Below are positions 13,801-28,800 of a DNA stretch of 64,000 nt, piece by piece. Every line of letters begins with the position of its first letter. Within the stretch, counting starts at the first letter, position 1. The stretch lies in the NCBI GenBank assembly GCA_027922465.2, contig BQMF02000217.1, forward strand, positions 124,001 through 188,000. Direction: 5' to 3'. A program made the translations under genes and the position numbers. A model generated the notes under the pieces. It made no database searches and was not told the DNA's origin. It saw only the letters and a program-made list of their open reading frames with translations. The DNA comes from Turritopsis dohrnii. Taxonomy: Eukaryota; Cnidaria; Hydrozoa; Anthoathecata; Oceaniidae.

Positions 13801-16800
13801 CAAACTCTTGCAGAGATGGACGAATCTACATCTTTGTCCATAGTAGTAGTCTCCGGTAAGTGTTTTGATATACCTTCTGTGGCTTCGTAAAATTTCTTGC
13901 ACATTTTGGCTGCATACATCTTTTCAAGTTGCTCAAGCTTTCCAGCAATAACTTCATCAGGCAATGTATTCGCACCAATAGCAGTTTCCTGTATTTTCCC
14001 GTTTCCATTTGCTTCCTCCATAAACGCTTTTGAAATAAACTTGTTTTTCTGTTCAATAAAACTTCTCAGCAGAAGATTGATAGAAAAGATAACCCATTTG
14101 TTGGTGCTGTCAGAAACCAAAGGTTCTAACAGCAACTTCAGCTGATCTCGTGAAATGAGGTCTTCCAAAAGAATCAAGCCACCACTGCTTACCAACATAA
14201 ACGAGCATATCTTCAGACAATAAAAGAATTTATTAAAAATTTGATGAAAAAAATACATTAGCAGAAATACTAAGCATGCTGAATAAAAACAGTTGCATAC
14301 GATGAAAAAATTCACATACCTTGCATATAAGAATCAAGTGCTCAGTATTACCAATACATAGCTTTGAAATGAGATAGTTTACAAGATTCTTCAAAGTAAG
14401 AATCGCATGTTCTTTTTCAATTATAACTGTGACCTCATTCTTGCCAGAAATGTTACCGCTAGTTTCATCATTCACTTTCTCATTCTGTTGCGTATAAGCC
14501 CCTTTTTTTGATTTATTGCGAAACTATGCAATCAAAACCAAAATAAACAAAGTTTAGTGGACAAGATTTGACGTAATGATTACTAAATTACAAATGACTA
14601 TAAAAGCAAAAATAAGTTACAAATACATAAAATTAACAGTGTGTGTACCTTTGTGATGATATAAGGGTATCAGGGGGAATGTATACTACCAAACACATAA
14701 TATTACTGTACGTTTAGATTGATATGAAAATTGAAATGATATAAGTCTTTCTTATTGCAATAGCAGTATAAAGAAATTCATCCACTTACAATGCGTTTAG
14801 CTAGTTTAGCAGCTGTGCAATCTGGCTCTGGCAGAAAGTTTGGCTGAGAGGCTGCAGCCGCTGATGGGTTCGATGAAATGTTAGTAGGCAAACTCTCCCA
14901 GGGACTGAAGAAACTCCAATAATTTGAATCTAAAAAAATGGAAGATCTAAAAACATGCATTGATCAGTCTGAAAGCACTGAGTTGTGTTTCAAAAGGATA
15001 ACCTTGCATTTTAACATACCTTTATCATCTAAGATTTCATTCAATGCCAGTAATGTCCAGTCCAACATACTTGACGATGCTACAACATCACTGTTATCAT
15101 TTTGAAGAAGAGTTTCTGTTTGTTCCTGCAGCAAGACCATGAATTTTTCTACAACAATTCCCTGATTATCAGTGGTGCCAACTAACTTTATTAAAATATT
15201 GAATAACCTAAATTTAAGAGAATTTAAGACAAGGTATAGAAAATTAATTTGGACCCTAGGCTTAATAAATACAATTACTCAAACCTACCTTCCATGTGGC
15301 AGTGCGGTTAATGTTGGTTCTTTGAAGCAGTATTTAAAGACGTCCAGTAAAGCGTCACACCACCATTCCAACTTACCACAAAGTGAATACAAAACATAAG
15401 TCGCAGTTTCTGTAATCGTGCTGTTGCCGTACATACATAGAGACTTGAACAGTTCTAGAAATTTATCTCTGGTTAGAACTTCTCCAAGGCTTGACACCTG
15501 TTCCTGTGATTGTTTTATCGATGAAAAGTAATGTAACATTCCTTTCAGTAAACAGCTCAAAATGAGCTGTTGCATACTAAATGATTTCTGCTCTAAAGAT
15601 GGAAGTTTCGAAAGGTCCTTCTTTAAGTCTTTATCCAAAACCAGGTTTTCGGCACATCGAACAGAGAGATTGTTCTGAAGGAAGTTGATACATAACTGAA
15701 GATGTGAACACAGTGCATAATCTTTCTTCATGGCAACAACCAGAACCTCTGAACTTTTCTTGTGTCTAGTGGATGTTGCTTCTAGTTTCATAGGGTACGG
15801 CCTGATTCTTTCCAAAGTTAAAGCAAATCGGCAAAAAAGGTCTTCATACTGTTTTCGATATTTTTGAGCACTGTTGCTTGGCGAAACCAATTCTTGTAGC
15901 GAATGTCCGTAATACTGACCAAGTGGGATGACAATACTACATGATTCGCCACCAATCACAAGCACCTAAAACATGGAATGCAAAAACTATCCAACAAGGG
16001 AGAAGTACTTTTCTTTTTATGAGTATTACATGAGTTTAGCAACGATATCACAAAATATTTTATACACATCACACATTTTGGTCCAAGGATTTTTCCAAGC
16101 ACTTCTCAACTACTGTTTACTGGTAGTTAAAACTCAAACGCTCATTGTCAATTAAATATCTAGATTTTAGATTTTAGATCTTTAATGTGTAGTATTTAAA
16201 AACATGTTTTGAGAGAGTAATTAGGCCATTATTCACCAAAAATTCTGTTGCTAGGGAGAACGACCACTCTTGCTAAAACGAAAGTGGTACCAGTAGGACT
16301 CGTTTTAATGTTATTCAATGAAATTAAAAAACCTCTTAGTTTCCAACTCTCTCATGACAAGGGCTGTTTGTGGAGATTGAAATCTCTAAAATTGTGGAGC
16401 TTCCTGGACTGTAAAACTAAAACGGTAGTAACCAAAAGTGCTTGGAAAAATCCCTGTGGTCATTTCTTATTTTTCTTCCGCACATAACATCCAATCTGTC
16501 TCCAAAAAGCAAATGTTTTTGGCTGAAAACTTTCTGTAGACAATGTAGCTTATCAATTGAGAGATACCTTGGTATCATGCCAAAATAACAGTATTATCTA
16601 CCTTTAAATACTGGACCTTCATTGGAGGGTTGATGTTGGACAAAACAAGTGCTTTTTTCCCGATTTCATCTGAGTGAGCAATTACTTTGGCATCTTCTGC
16701 AGTCTGTCCGCTGTCCCAGACTGAAATGGTAATACTAGCTAATGATTTACAAGGTGGGAAAATAAGATCAGTTAACATCACTACCGTCTTAAAATCCAAC

Positions 16801-19800
16801 ACAACGTAATGAACGGAATAAACATGCATTTTATCGACGATCATACACATTGGCTTCGGGATCTAAATGCAAAAAAATAAAACACTTCCATCAGCCACAC
16901 ATTTCTTTTAAACAACACAACTACCATGACAATTATATCAATTCACATGATTGAGATGATAATAAAAGTAATGGCAATGAAGGATCTGTTATATTCTTAC
17001 CAATGACTCTTCATATGCAGAAAGTTCTTCGACAACAGGCCCAGGTTTTTGCATAGGTCCGACTTTTTGCATGTAGGGTGAATGCATGTACACAGATTCT
17101 TGTATGGGAAATAATGGTTCTGACAGAGGACTGGACCACTCCTGTTGTTGATTAACAATGTTCATGAAATCCATCATAGGTTTGCCAGCTTCGCTATCAG
17201 ATGGTACTGGCATCTGCAGCAGATTGCCAATGTTCTAAACACATTATCAAAATATTAAAAAAAAAGTGAAATTATGAAAACCATAAAGCACTATTAGCAA
17301 CTAAAATGCAACGTTTCAGGAGATTTTGACAACAAACCATAATTATGTTATGTGAATAATGTTATAACATTAAAAATAAAAATAAAAATTGTTAAAGATA
17401 CATATAAAGATACATTTAACGATATAAACAAAATTTATTTTGTTGAAGCTAAGCTGATGACTTAAACATTTTTATGGGTCCGCTTCACATAATAATTAGC
17501 AAAATTTCTACTCTCATATCAACTCTCTGAAACTCCAACTCACATTATCTTAAGCTATTTCTGTGAGTTTTTTGAGAGTCAATTGTATAATATGTAAAAG
17601 ATACAAGCAAAAACAAACATAACTTTATAAATCCCATGAGACAATGAAATGAAGCAAAGTTGAAAATAACACTTTAATCTCTGAAATGTGGAATACTGGA
17701 TTCAATACGAAACAGATGATATTTGGAAACTATACATACTACGTTTGGGGGATATGCACCAATGGCTCCAAACGCAGGCGACACTTTCGCAGCTTTATGT
17801 GCACTGCCTTTCATCTTTAGTTGCTCTATTTTCGAACCTTCACTTGCAGACATACACACAAAGTGTAATGGTTGAGTCTCTAAAATTCCTTTTATTAGAA
17901 AAAAACATGATGGTTATAACTCGTGTTATCAATGCTATGAACAAATAAAAATGGACCATTTCATAAAAATATACACATCAAAAAGATTCCAAAGTTTAAG
18001 TCCAATAGGATTAAGAGCATTTTTAGCAAATTTAGGAACACATCTATTCCAGATAAAATTCATATATTCCAGCACCTGTCTTTTTCATTTTCAAATTGTA
18101 ATAGTGCCTTATACTTTTTAAAATAACATTTCTTATAAAGTAGAAGTATAGTTGTGAGATTGTGATTTCAACAACATTGGTAGTTAACATTTTTCTTTAT
18201 GAATTGCCTAGAGAAACATTTTTGTCAAAATGTATTTATCAACTTTTTTCATTGCAAAGAAGTAATTTCTTCATGAAGTTCAGCTTCCAACTAAAAATCT
18301 CACATAAAGGTCAAACCAGTCACTTAAAAATCATTTCTACTAACACGTTAAAAATATAAAACATAAAATTTGATAAATTTAAAAACTTATAAAAGAAGAC
18401 ATCAAGACAGGTTCAGGAATAATGGATAAATGAAATCTCGACAATAACATCATACCGGGGATGTAATCACTAGGAATGCGCACCATCTCGAAAATCTTTA
18501 TACCACCAGGAAGAACGGTAGTTCCACATCTTTGTTTCAAGTGCATAGGTTCAACAATAACTGGCTCAAACACCATGTCAGTCATACCATATCTAGGAGA
18601 AATATTGTATGATTGAATAAATCATGTTCACAGGATTTAAAACATTATCTTGGCGTGTCCTCCTACGTCACTGATTATGTATGGCCTGTCCCAACTTTGA
18701 CGTCGTGCCGATGGCCCTGTATGTAACCTTTAATCTCACTTAAATGAATATTTTACTGCTCTGGAAAGAAAAAAAACTGACAAGGCTGGATCAAGTGCAT
18801 AATGAGAAACAAAATTTGTAAATCTAAGAGAAATCATTGCAAATCATAGAATACAATCTGAGGGCCACATCCACATTCTTCCGATGCTGGAAATCTACCC
18901 AGCAAAAGTTGTCTAAATAGGAGATCTCTGAATGGAAAAAGAGACTGGGGAAGACTGAAAAAGACATGGTGTTCTACTGTCAGGGAAGATCTTCGTGAAA
19001 GACGAACAAATTGGTATCAAGTTCCTACTATTGCAAGAGATCACCAAACACGAAGTAAGATTGTGGCCCTTCGCTAACTTCAGTTCTAGGAACCAGAAAC
19101 AAAAAATATGGATTAATCTTTGTGGAAGATTTACACCACTCACCGAGCATCTAATACCTTCTGTGTTTCCAGAAATTTTTCACCATAAGCTTTTGAAACA
19201 TCCAATAGTAGTGATATATATTTTTGTAAAATATTGAACGAGTCAGCACTTGAGGGATCTGTGAACTCACACAATAGCCAAAACAACCAATGACAAGCTG
19301 CTGCTGATGTAGCGTTGTGAATGTGTGGTAACAAAGACAACAGTGACTTGCAAATACAAACTGTAAACATTTGATCATCAGAACATCTAATCAAAAAAAT
19401 ATTCTGTTTATCATTTTGAGCAATGAGACAAAACATAACACCAAATTTGCACCAAACTATAGTACTCACCTCTTCAGCCCAAACAATATACGAGCACCAC
19501 TATGACAAATAGACCGATCTCCATAAAACAATGTCGCAATCAAAAACCGTTGAGCGTTCTTCTGAATGATTGATATCAGGGGAAACCTAATGTACAATAT
19601 GCTATTATATAGTGATAGCATTTCAAAAATGAAATAACAAAAATAGTTACTCTCACTTTTGGTTGTATTTTCATTGTTGTTTACAACAATGAAAATACAA
19701 CCAAAACAAAAATTGATGGTAGTTAGTTTTACCTTTCTTTGTGATTGGAGTTGATATGAACACTTGTAATCCAAACAAGCATTTCCAGAATCAACTTTAT

Positions 19801-22800
19801 TTCAAAGTCTTCTCTGATGTCACCATTTTGTTCGACAAGCTCTAGAAACTGGTCTACCAAGTTTTCCAGAAACACACTGTCGTTAATAAAAACGTTTCGG
19901 CAACCAGGAAAGTAAAATGCATTGGGAAGTAAACCTTTAAGTTGATAAACACCGACATACACATCTTTTAGAATGTCAGACATCAAGAATTCCACTGATT
20001 CTTTTGAATCTGTCGATTCCTGTTTACCATCAGTCTCAGTAGTAGATACACAAGCTTTGTTTACAGTGCGTTCTAGTTTTACGATTACATATAAATTTTT
20101 GTGATTTAACAATTCCGGAACACAAATAGTGAATTGCCCAGATAATCTGCTAGAAGCCATCACCTGAGAGAATAAAACAGGTCCACATAAGAATCGCTCT
20201 TTGGAATTCTCAGTGCTGTTTTTATGTTCCGTTGTTCCACTAGAATTGGATTCATCGATGTAAAAAGTGCATGAAAAATCTTCATTTTCCTTGAGCGGTT
20301 TCTTTAGATTCACAAGAACATCAAAATAACCAACAGATGTTTGCACCAAAACAAACATTCGAAAAGTAAAGTCTATCTTGCTCAATTCAATGCTATAATA
20401 AATAAGAACACTATTAAATATCATATAACCTTCACATACAAATCTGAAAGGGTTTGGCAAAATATTTTAAATTTTTTTCAACATAACAAAAAATCTATCT
20501 AAAGAAGCCAGAAAAATAATAACAATTCCAATAAAATACTTTCGCTAAAATAGTAACCACTGAAAAATAGAAACTGTATTTGGATGAAGTTCACTCACTC
20601 GAGCTGTTCAGATCGTTTCATCAGTCGTTTGTCCATTTCGACAGGGGATAACTGCAACATATGGCTAGGTACAGGAGACGTCTTCAGCGTCTTATTGCTA
20701 GCACCACTGCGAGCAACGTACCAATTTACCGGGAAGAATATATAACAGCCCTGTGTGACTGGTTCAAACTTGGTAAGCTCTAACAGAAGCTGCAATTGGT
20801 AACAATTAAATCTTGATGGCCACGGACATTCTGAAGAAATGTTAAGAATTGGTCCATCAAGATTACACTTCATTAGACCAAAGGACATACTTTAAACTGT
20901 GGTTTTAACATGCTTAAACATGTTTTAACTAGTTTGGGATTGCCTAGACACACTCAATATAAAAACAGAAGAGAAGTTACTTCAAAAAAATTACCCCACC
21001 TGCTGGTGCAGGAACATTAAAAGATGCTGTCTCACAAGAAGAACCTTGGTTGTTTGAGCAGGAACACATTGTAACGTAACCTTCACTATCGCATACTGCA
21101 ATAGCCGAGAGAGCACTACAATAACATATTTTGTGAATACTTCTGTGTTCCAAGATGTCTGTAGAGACTTTCAATTCTGTAAGTTGAGGAATAGACAAAA
21201 ATGACAGATAATTATCCGAAAGCCCTAATACTACAAGTGACGTAGGTGCCATATTGGTATGCAATGAATTATCATCCATCACTTCGAACTGAGTCAATGC
21301 CGACAGATTCGTAAGAAGATTTGTGGGTAATTTTCGACAAGGTACACATATTGCATCTTGTATGATGTTATTGTCCTTGTAAACACGATGTGACAATAAC
21401 TTTAAGTCTATGGTATTTTTCTTGGTTACTATGATTGAACCAACTAAAAGAACATTCTTCTCCTCCTCTTTGTTGTTTGAGTCCCCTTCGCACGACATTG
21501 CTGAATCTCTTTTCAATATGGTGACTAGGTAACCATCGACAACAAGCAGATCCGAAACAAACATGTTCTTTGTGAAAAAACTTCGGTCAATATCAAACTT
21601 ATGAAATGCACAGTCCTCGTAAACCATTTTAACATCATCAATTTTCACTATCTCCTCTTGATCAAATCCAGTCTTAATTTCGTTACCACTGGGACCAATG
21701 TTCTGTGTGCCGCCATTTCCCACAGATGGATTTTTCTGAGCCGCTAGAAGGTATTCATCAATAACAGATGACAGCTGAGTGGGTTCGTCTTCGTACAGAC
21801 AATAGTCATCGTCAGAAAAGTCGTCTTCATAAAGTCCTTCAATGGCACCGAGAGGATGAGCGAGAAAAGGATTGAGGAGATCAGTGTTGCTTACCTCAGG
21901 ATCACCTTTCGGTATTATTTTCCCAGCTAATTTGTAAATAAGAAGGGACAACTTGTGCTTGTGTCGTTCCTTATTCTTTCGCACCTTTTTGGACTCAATT
22001 TTTACCCCAGCAATTATAAACTTATCATTGTTTTTATCATCTTTCATTATGGCAACAGATGTTATCGAACAGGAACGTTGGATTGGTTTTGATTTATCAT
22101 TAGACAAAATAACGTCTGGATCGTTGTCAGAATCTTTTGTGTTGACATCATCCTTCTCAGGTGACAATTGATTCAAGCTAACCGAGAGTTTATCATTGCT
22201 TGCAAGAACGGAGTCTTCAGAATGTAGATCAGAATCATGAATTGGAATTACATATGCTTGCTTTTTATCTTTCGTACCAGCCTCAGGTAGAATGACATCA
22301 GCACTATCTTCTATGACACAGTAACTTTCCCCATGAAAAACAACATCAGACATCTTATTCTCTATCTCAATTAAATCATTTGAAATCGTTTCAAGCGAAG
22401 GGGACACGACTTGATCATCCGATTTGTCAGCAGCACTTTCGTTCAACTTGGCTTTCGAGACACTTAAAATTTCATTGGCCACTTCATTGGCAATGACCTT
22501 CAGAGGATCAGGTTTTTTAGACTTTGCATCACTGTTCATGCGTTTCGAACGTGATTTTTTCCTTGATGAATCCTTCATAGCAGAAACCGATATCTGGTAT
22601 TCTGAATGTATCTAACAAAAGAATTGTAAAAATTAATCATAACAACATCATCAAATGGCAGGCAGCATTTAATATAACCAACTAAAATGATATAATTTAA
22701 AATAACCATTAAAACTCTTTTATGCTAGTTCTATTAATCAACATAGTATTTCAGATAGGCATGGTTGTTGTTAGATTATATCGATGGTGTGCAAGAAATT

Positions 22801-25800
22801 TATTGAGAAAAGGAAATAAAAGACAGAAACAGGTCAAAACTTTCATGAAAATTAACAAAATAAAAGTACACCACATGCACCTAAAATTGGTATCTGTCCA
22901 ACAATACCAAAATTAACTGTGCAAAAATCCTGTCTATATATTCATGAAAAGTACATGTCAATGAGCTTACAAACCCAATTAAAAAAGGGAAAACTAAACT
23001 TTTTGCTTCTGCATTAAAATGAGGCAACGGTGATTTTGAATGAGGAATCATCACGTAAGATCACACAAAAATCTATTACAGTAGTGTTGGTGTGACGTCA
23101 GTTTTTTAATCTATCACAAGAATCATTGCATTGCATCCCTGATCGAACGCCATGTTTTTGGGGAAATATCTCAAGAACCAATAGGAATAACTGACGTTTT
23201 TTAGGGTCCGCAATATAGGTGATGGGGTGACGCAACATTTGGGACTGAATTCTTTGTGGTACTGCGGCTATGACGTCATCAAAATCTTTGAACGAGGATA
23301 TCTATTTAACGGTTGATCGTAGCGAAACGATCCCATACATTTTTTTATCAGTTTTTCAAGATCTACAACATCAATACACTTTTGAGTCCCGATTCCGTGA
23401 TTAAAATTCTCGTCACAGCATATGCACACGGGAACGCGGGATTTTTGCACACCCATTTCGAAATTAAAGCCGTAAAAACTTTTACACAAGACGCTAGTAT
23501 CTTATAAATGGATTACCTTTAGAGTAGGAAAAGTTTCCCATATAACAATGTATCCTTCTTGAGTACCAGTAGCAATCAAGTTATCACAACTTGCAGCACT
23601 AACACATGTTACCTGGAATAGAAAAGTCGATACTTCAAATTTTAACACATGGCACACAACTGCTATAGTTTTCCCAATGGTAACTAACGATAATAACAAC
23701 AATTTCAACAAAGCTTATTAAACATTTTATAAATATTAGGCTGACTTTACTTACCCTATCGTTGGGCCTGGATAATTGTTGAGCACCAGCTGTTGCAGCG
23801 AAAACTAAAACAGAACCATTATAATTATTCATATTAATTTTCATTCTAATTTTATACATACTGCTGTAATTTAGTCATAGAAAGCACATATTAAAATCAA
23901 GTTTTCGCCATTTTTACATTCTTATAAATAAAAAACCCAACAGAAAACCACATGTACGAATACCTTGCAGGGGAACATTCTCAGTATACTCTCCTTTCAC
24001 AAATGGACAGTCGGGTGAGTGGCGTTTGTGTTCCGACCTAAACAGTAAAATTTCACATCTACTTATTTATCTGCTTCTAAAGACATTTTCACAACGTCTG
24101 CTAAAAAACCAGGCAGAAAAAAAATGGGATGAAAATCAGTTCAATATGCTTTGATTTCGGCTTTTAATTATCAACCTTATGATTAGGTTTGAGGTTCATG
24201 GCTTGGCTCATTAGTATTAGTTTTGGACAAGTCTGATATATCCATCAACTACCTACAGAATCACTGAGGATGGAAAACCAAGGAGCCAAAACTGTCAGTT
24301 ATTTTGGTAATTCCACATATACAAGTCATTAACATAAGACTACATTAAAGGCTATATCTATCAGATACTATTATGACTTTGGAAGGATACACCAACTGAC
24401 GATACCCATGGGATTGAGAAATTCATTATACTTTAACACTTTTCATTTCTGATTGTGCGACAGACTCAATCAGACTTTCATTTGGATCGCTTAACATCAA
24501 GTTGGAATATTTTACCTGTTATTTATCTGTAATCAAATCATTAGAAATTTGTGTTACATTAAATCAAGTTCAAATTCATATTTAAGTCACACTTTAATTT
24601 ACTTAAACACAGCCAAATAAATTTATCAATCAAGCATAGTTCTTGAAGAAAGAACCAAACTTCATCTTTTTACACTATGCATATTACAACAAAAATTTAG
24701 GGTTTCCATGAAAATAAAAGTGACTAATTCTCATTGCACAATAGGAACAAAACTAAACTGTCCAGAATATCAATTAAAGAAATATACCATGGCTGATCAG
24801 AAGATTCCCAACATACAAGACATACACTACATGTAAAACACATGGCTCTATCTTCAGCAGATTTCCCTTGAGCATGCTGAAAACAAACATTGCAAAATAT
24901 TGTAAAAACAATATCAAATAAACAACAAAATATTATAAATAATTGTTTACCGGATGATAAAAACCAGCTTCGGCCATTGGTCCGGGCAACGCCCACCTAA
25001 ACAAAACAACTTCGAAAATATTTTGCTAACACACAAGAAAAGCATTGTAGAAGTGTAAAAAATGATTCTACTCGGCACTTCACAAATTTGAATCTTTTTC
25101 ATATTTTTTAGGGCTGGGAGCCACCTTTGTTTTTCGTCTTAGACCAGGGGATTTTGATAACGAATGATAAAATATTAATCATGTTACTATTTCATGAAGA
25201 CCAACAGAAATGTCAATGAAATGCCAAAAGGATTTCTGCAGCATTTGCTGATTAGCTGCTGCGTAGCAAAAACACTTTTAAAACACCTTACGTTGTTTTC
25301 ATATGAGAAACGTTTGTATGGAGTGCTATATATTTTGACAAGTTACATGTTTCATGCTAAATGTGGACAAAGAAAATGAAGAAGAAAAACACGAACAGTT
25401 GTTATGGATTTCTTGCTTACACAATGCAACAATGGTTCTTTTTTAATTCTACAAAGTTTAGCAACAAACATGCAAGTTTGAGCCATTCTGGGCTATTGTT
25501 ATAGATATGTGAAAATGATGCACTAACTGTTATACTGTATTTACATTTTAGCCTGGGTAAATTTTATGTACATACAGTACAGTATCAGCACAAATTTCTT
25601 TCAGTGAAAAGAAATTTAGATTTATATTTTTCGAACCAATTCTTAGTGAAGAACAATAGGATGGAAAGACAGTAACTTAATTGGGTAGCGCATTTTGAGT
25701 GGAAATTCAAATGGGTTTTAGTTGACTAAATGACAACAATTATCTTACTTGTAGTTCATATGCGGCCAAGAACTGAATGTCTGGAGGCGGTCAATTTCAT

Positions 25801-28800
25801 TGAACATCAAGCGTTTTTCGCTGGACATACTTTCAAAGGTTGTTCTCTGCATTGATGTTAACCTTTGCAAGACATCGCCAAGGACTGGCAGAGCTGGTCC
25901 ACGTTTATCTTGCTTACAAAGTAACAAGGCTGTATTAAACACTGACATCATCAAACCATGTTCCAATGTAAGACACACTGTAAGCCACTGAAATATGAAA
26001 TAGTTGGGAACCAAAATTACAATCTGGAACATCGAAAATTTCAGCTTTATAGCACCTTTTTGATCTGAAACAGTATTCTTTTGCTTTCCAAATTTTTTAG
26101 CATTTAAATGAAAGATGAAATTATGGTGGTTTTATCCGATCTATGAAATGTTATCAACATTCCACAAAAGCTGCAGAGGATAGTTCTCTTGAGACTTTTC
26201 ACATAATAACGAAAAAGGAAAGTAAACAAAAAACAGTTCTATACACGGTTCAAAATACAAATTTCAACAGCTTCCCAAAAATTTGCAAGTGTAGCGGGGA
26301 CAAAAATGCATTGCAGTTGAACTTTAAGCAATGTAAAGTTTTTTTTTGTGTTAAAATGTGACTTAAATTTCAATCAAATTAAGATGAATGTTTATTTTAA
26401 TAGTTAAAAGAATCCATTTAATGATACAATGAATAACCTTGATGTTTTTGGAGATTATCCAAAGGCCAGCATTGATTTATTCTCTGGGAAAACTTGCCTG
26501 CACAATCTATTGCATGGGCAGCTTGTTAAAAACTAACGTATTATTGAAGGCAAAAATATTTGTTTATAACTTGTTATTTTAAAGAACTGAGCCTCTCCTT
26601 ATAGGAGTGTGTTCATCTGACAAATTGTTACCATTAAATTAATATGGTGAAAACACTTATAAAAGTATTGGAACAAATGAGGCAAAGTATGAACCTTACT
26701 CTCACTAAGCCAGACACATCTGATGGTAACGATTTCTCAGACAAACATTTTTCTTGTATACTTCTTTACTCTTAGCTATATATTTATAAAACAAAATTTC
26801 ATAATGTATTTACAAAATTTTTTTTTCTTTTATCATCTCATTTTCTGTATTCAAAGAATGTGACCTTTTAAGGAACATTATACGCAATACTCTTTTGATT
26901 CATTCTTCACCTTTGACGCCAGGCTCCAGCTGTTATAATTTTCTGAAGTGAAGACATCCAAGTCTAACACGGCATCACTAGGAACTGAGAAAACTAAACC
27001 TACTGGAACCAGCTTTAATTTCAAAATCAGTCGTTATTTTATCTGTTAGAGTCAAATATACACGGAAACCCAAAGAATTGCATAGATCTCTTGAAAATCG
27101 CTTCATATTTTGCAAAGATCAAAGTGCTTAAATGAACATTTCTGAAAGTATTGTAAGCCATGGCTACTAAATGGGTAAGGAAACACATCTTAAAATCAGG
27201 AAAACATTATTTACATACATATACGTATACGTTATCGCAGTGCAAACACAATTTTCATTTTGCAAAGTGCGAAGCCTTAATTGAACCCTGCTTTACCCAA
27301 TCCAAGTCTGCATACCTTAATTTTGTGCCCAGAAACGTCTTTCATCTTTGACACAGCTTTTTCATAAATGTTCTTCAGAGCTGTGGTCACATGCTGAAAC
27401 TGGTTCTTTTGTGTTGCACTATTTGTACCAGGCTTGGGTGGGAAGGAATCTGTAGTTTTGAAGCATCGTTCCAGTTCGTTCAATAACAAGCCTGCCTACA
27501 AAATAAAAATAAAAACACTGGTTAAAAATAATATATTACAGCAAAACTTAAACAAAGTAATATCATAAATGCTCTTCTTAGATTTTTGTCATCTGAATTC
27601 CAACAAAATGTATACCATACCTCACAGATCTATCAGGCGTTGTAATGGTCACATAAAGGAAACACTAAGACTATGCCAGGGTATAACCAACTTTTCATAG
27701 AAAAATGTGGACATTAGCTTCTACAGAGCCTGTGTTTCTTAATGATTGCTGCTATGGACCAGTAGATAGCGTAGCAGTGGGCTCACCTTTGGAACTCACA
27801 TAAGCCATACCACTTTAGGTAAAATAAGGCTTGAAGAATGTCTACCTCAAGATAACTCAATAATTCATTTATGTCAAATATTTCATTGACATTTGTACTG
27901 ATACATTTTACCGACACTATTCAATAATCAATAATACATTAATATGACTAAATGCAAATTCCTTACTTTTACTATGTCAAGCTCTATTGATACCAATCCG
28001 TCAGTGGGAACATCTGCAACTTGCAAAATAGTGTTGAGAAATATTTGTTCGCCATTTGTATAACGCAAACCAACTTTGCGACCTGACGCAACGATCAATT
28101 TTTCTTCTTCTTCTAGAAATCTACAGATTCCTTGAGATACCACATTACCTGAAAAAACATGCATCATGTAGAATACAGTCTTGGAAGAATAAGGCGCGCT
28201 ATCGCGCTCGCGCACCTCCATACGCTCCTAGAAAGACTATGGAGCACTTCTTTTCGCGCGCCTGAACATCTGTTACGTTTTTTCCCAGCAGGCAAAAACC
28301 TGTTCAAAGTCAGCAAAATAACGTAAGAGCAACGTTCATTCAAACGTTCTCATGTTAATTTTTGCTGACTTTGAGCATGTTTTTGCCAGTTTGCTTGATA
28401 TTTTAAAACTCAATCCACATAATTTCTTCACAAGAAAAAGTTTCTTTGTATATATGTAAATTGGGCTTTCGAAAGTACGCCACCAGTTCTTTATGTAAAA
28501 ACATAAAACGCAGGAAATGTCTGTGTAGAGAAAATGTTGACTAAGCCGACAGCCTTTGGGAATACTATCGTGACGTCTGAAAATGTTCATTCATTTTTCA
28601 AAAGTTATTGAAGAAACTTTTTTGCGTTGTGCAAATCAAAGCAAACTAACTTGCAAACGTTTTAATGTGGTCAGTGAACAAATAAATAAAAGTTGTTCAG
28701 GTGTTTACTTCATCATGTTGTATTTTTATCTTCAACGATATGTTTTACAATAAAACATCTGGAAAAATTTTTTCTTTTCCAACGACAGACACAACCTTTG

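Noticed and set aside
17743..17879. Start of the BIRC6 exon at 17847 after GCAAG
   Set aside because: The acceptor at 17880-17882 keeps the conserved QPLHFVCMSASEG sequence and the right phase.
18593..19143. Possible extra BIRC6 exon in a 551-bp intron
   Set aside because: The flanking exons join in frame and match the human protein without a gap (LDA-RYGM).
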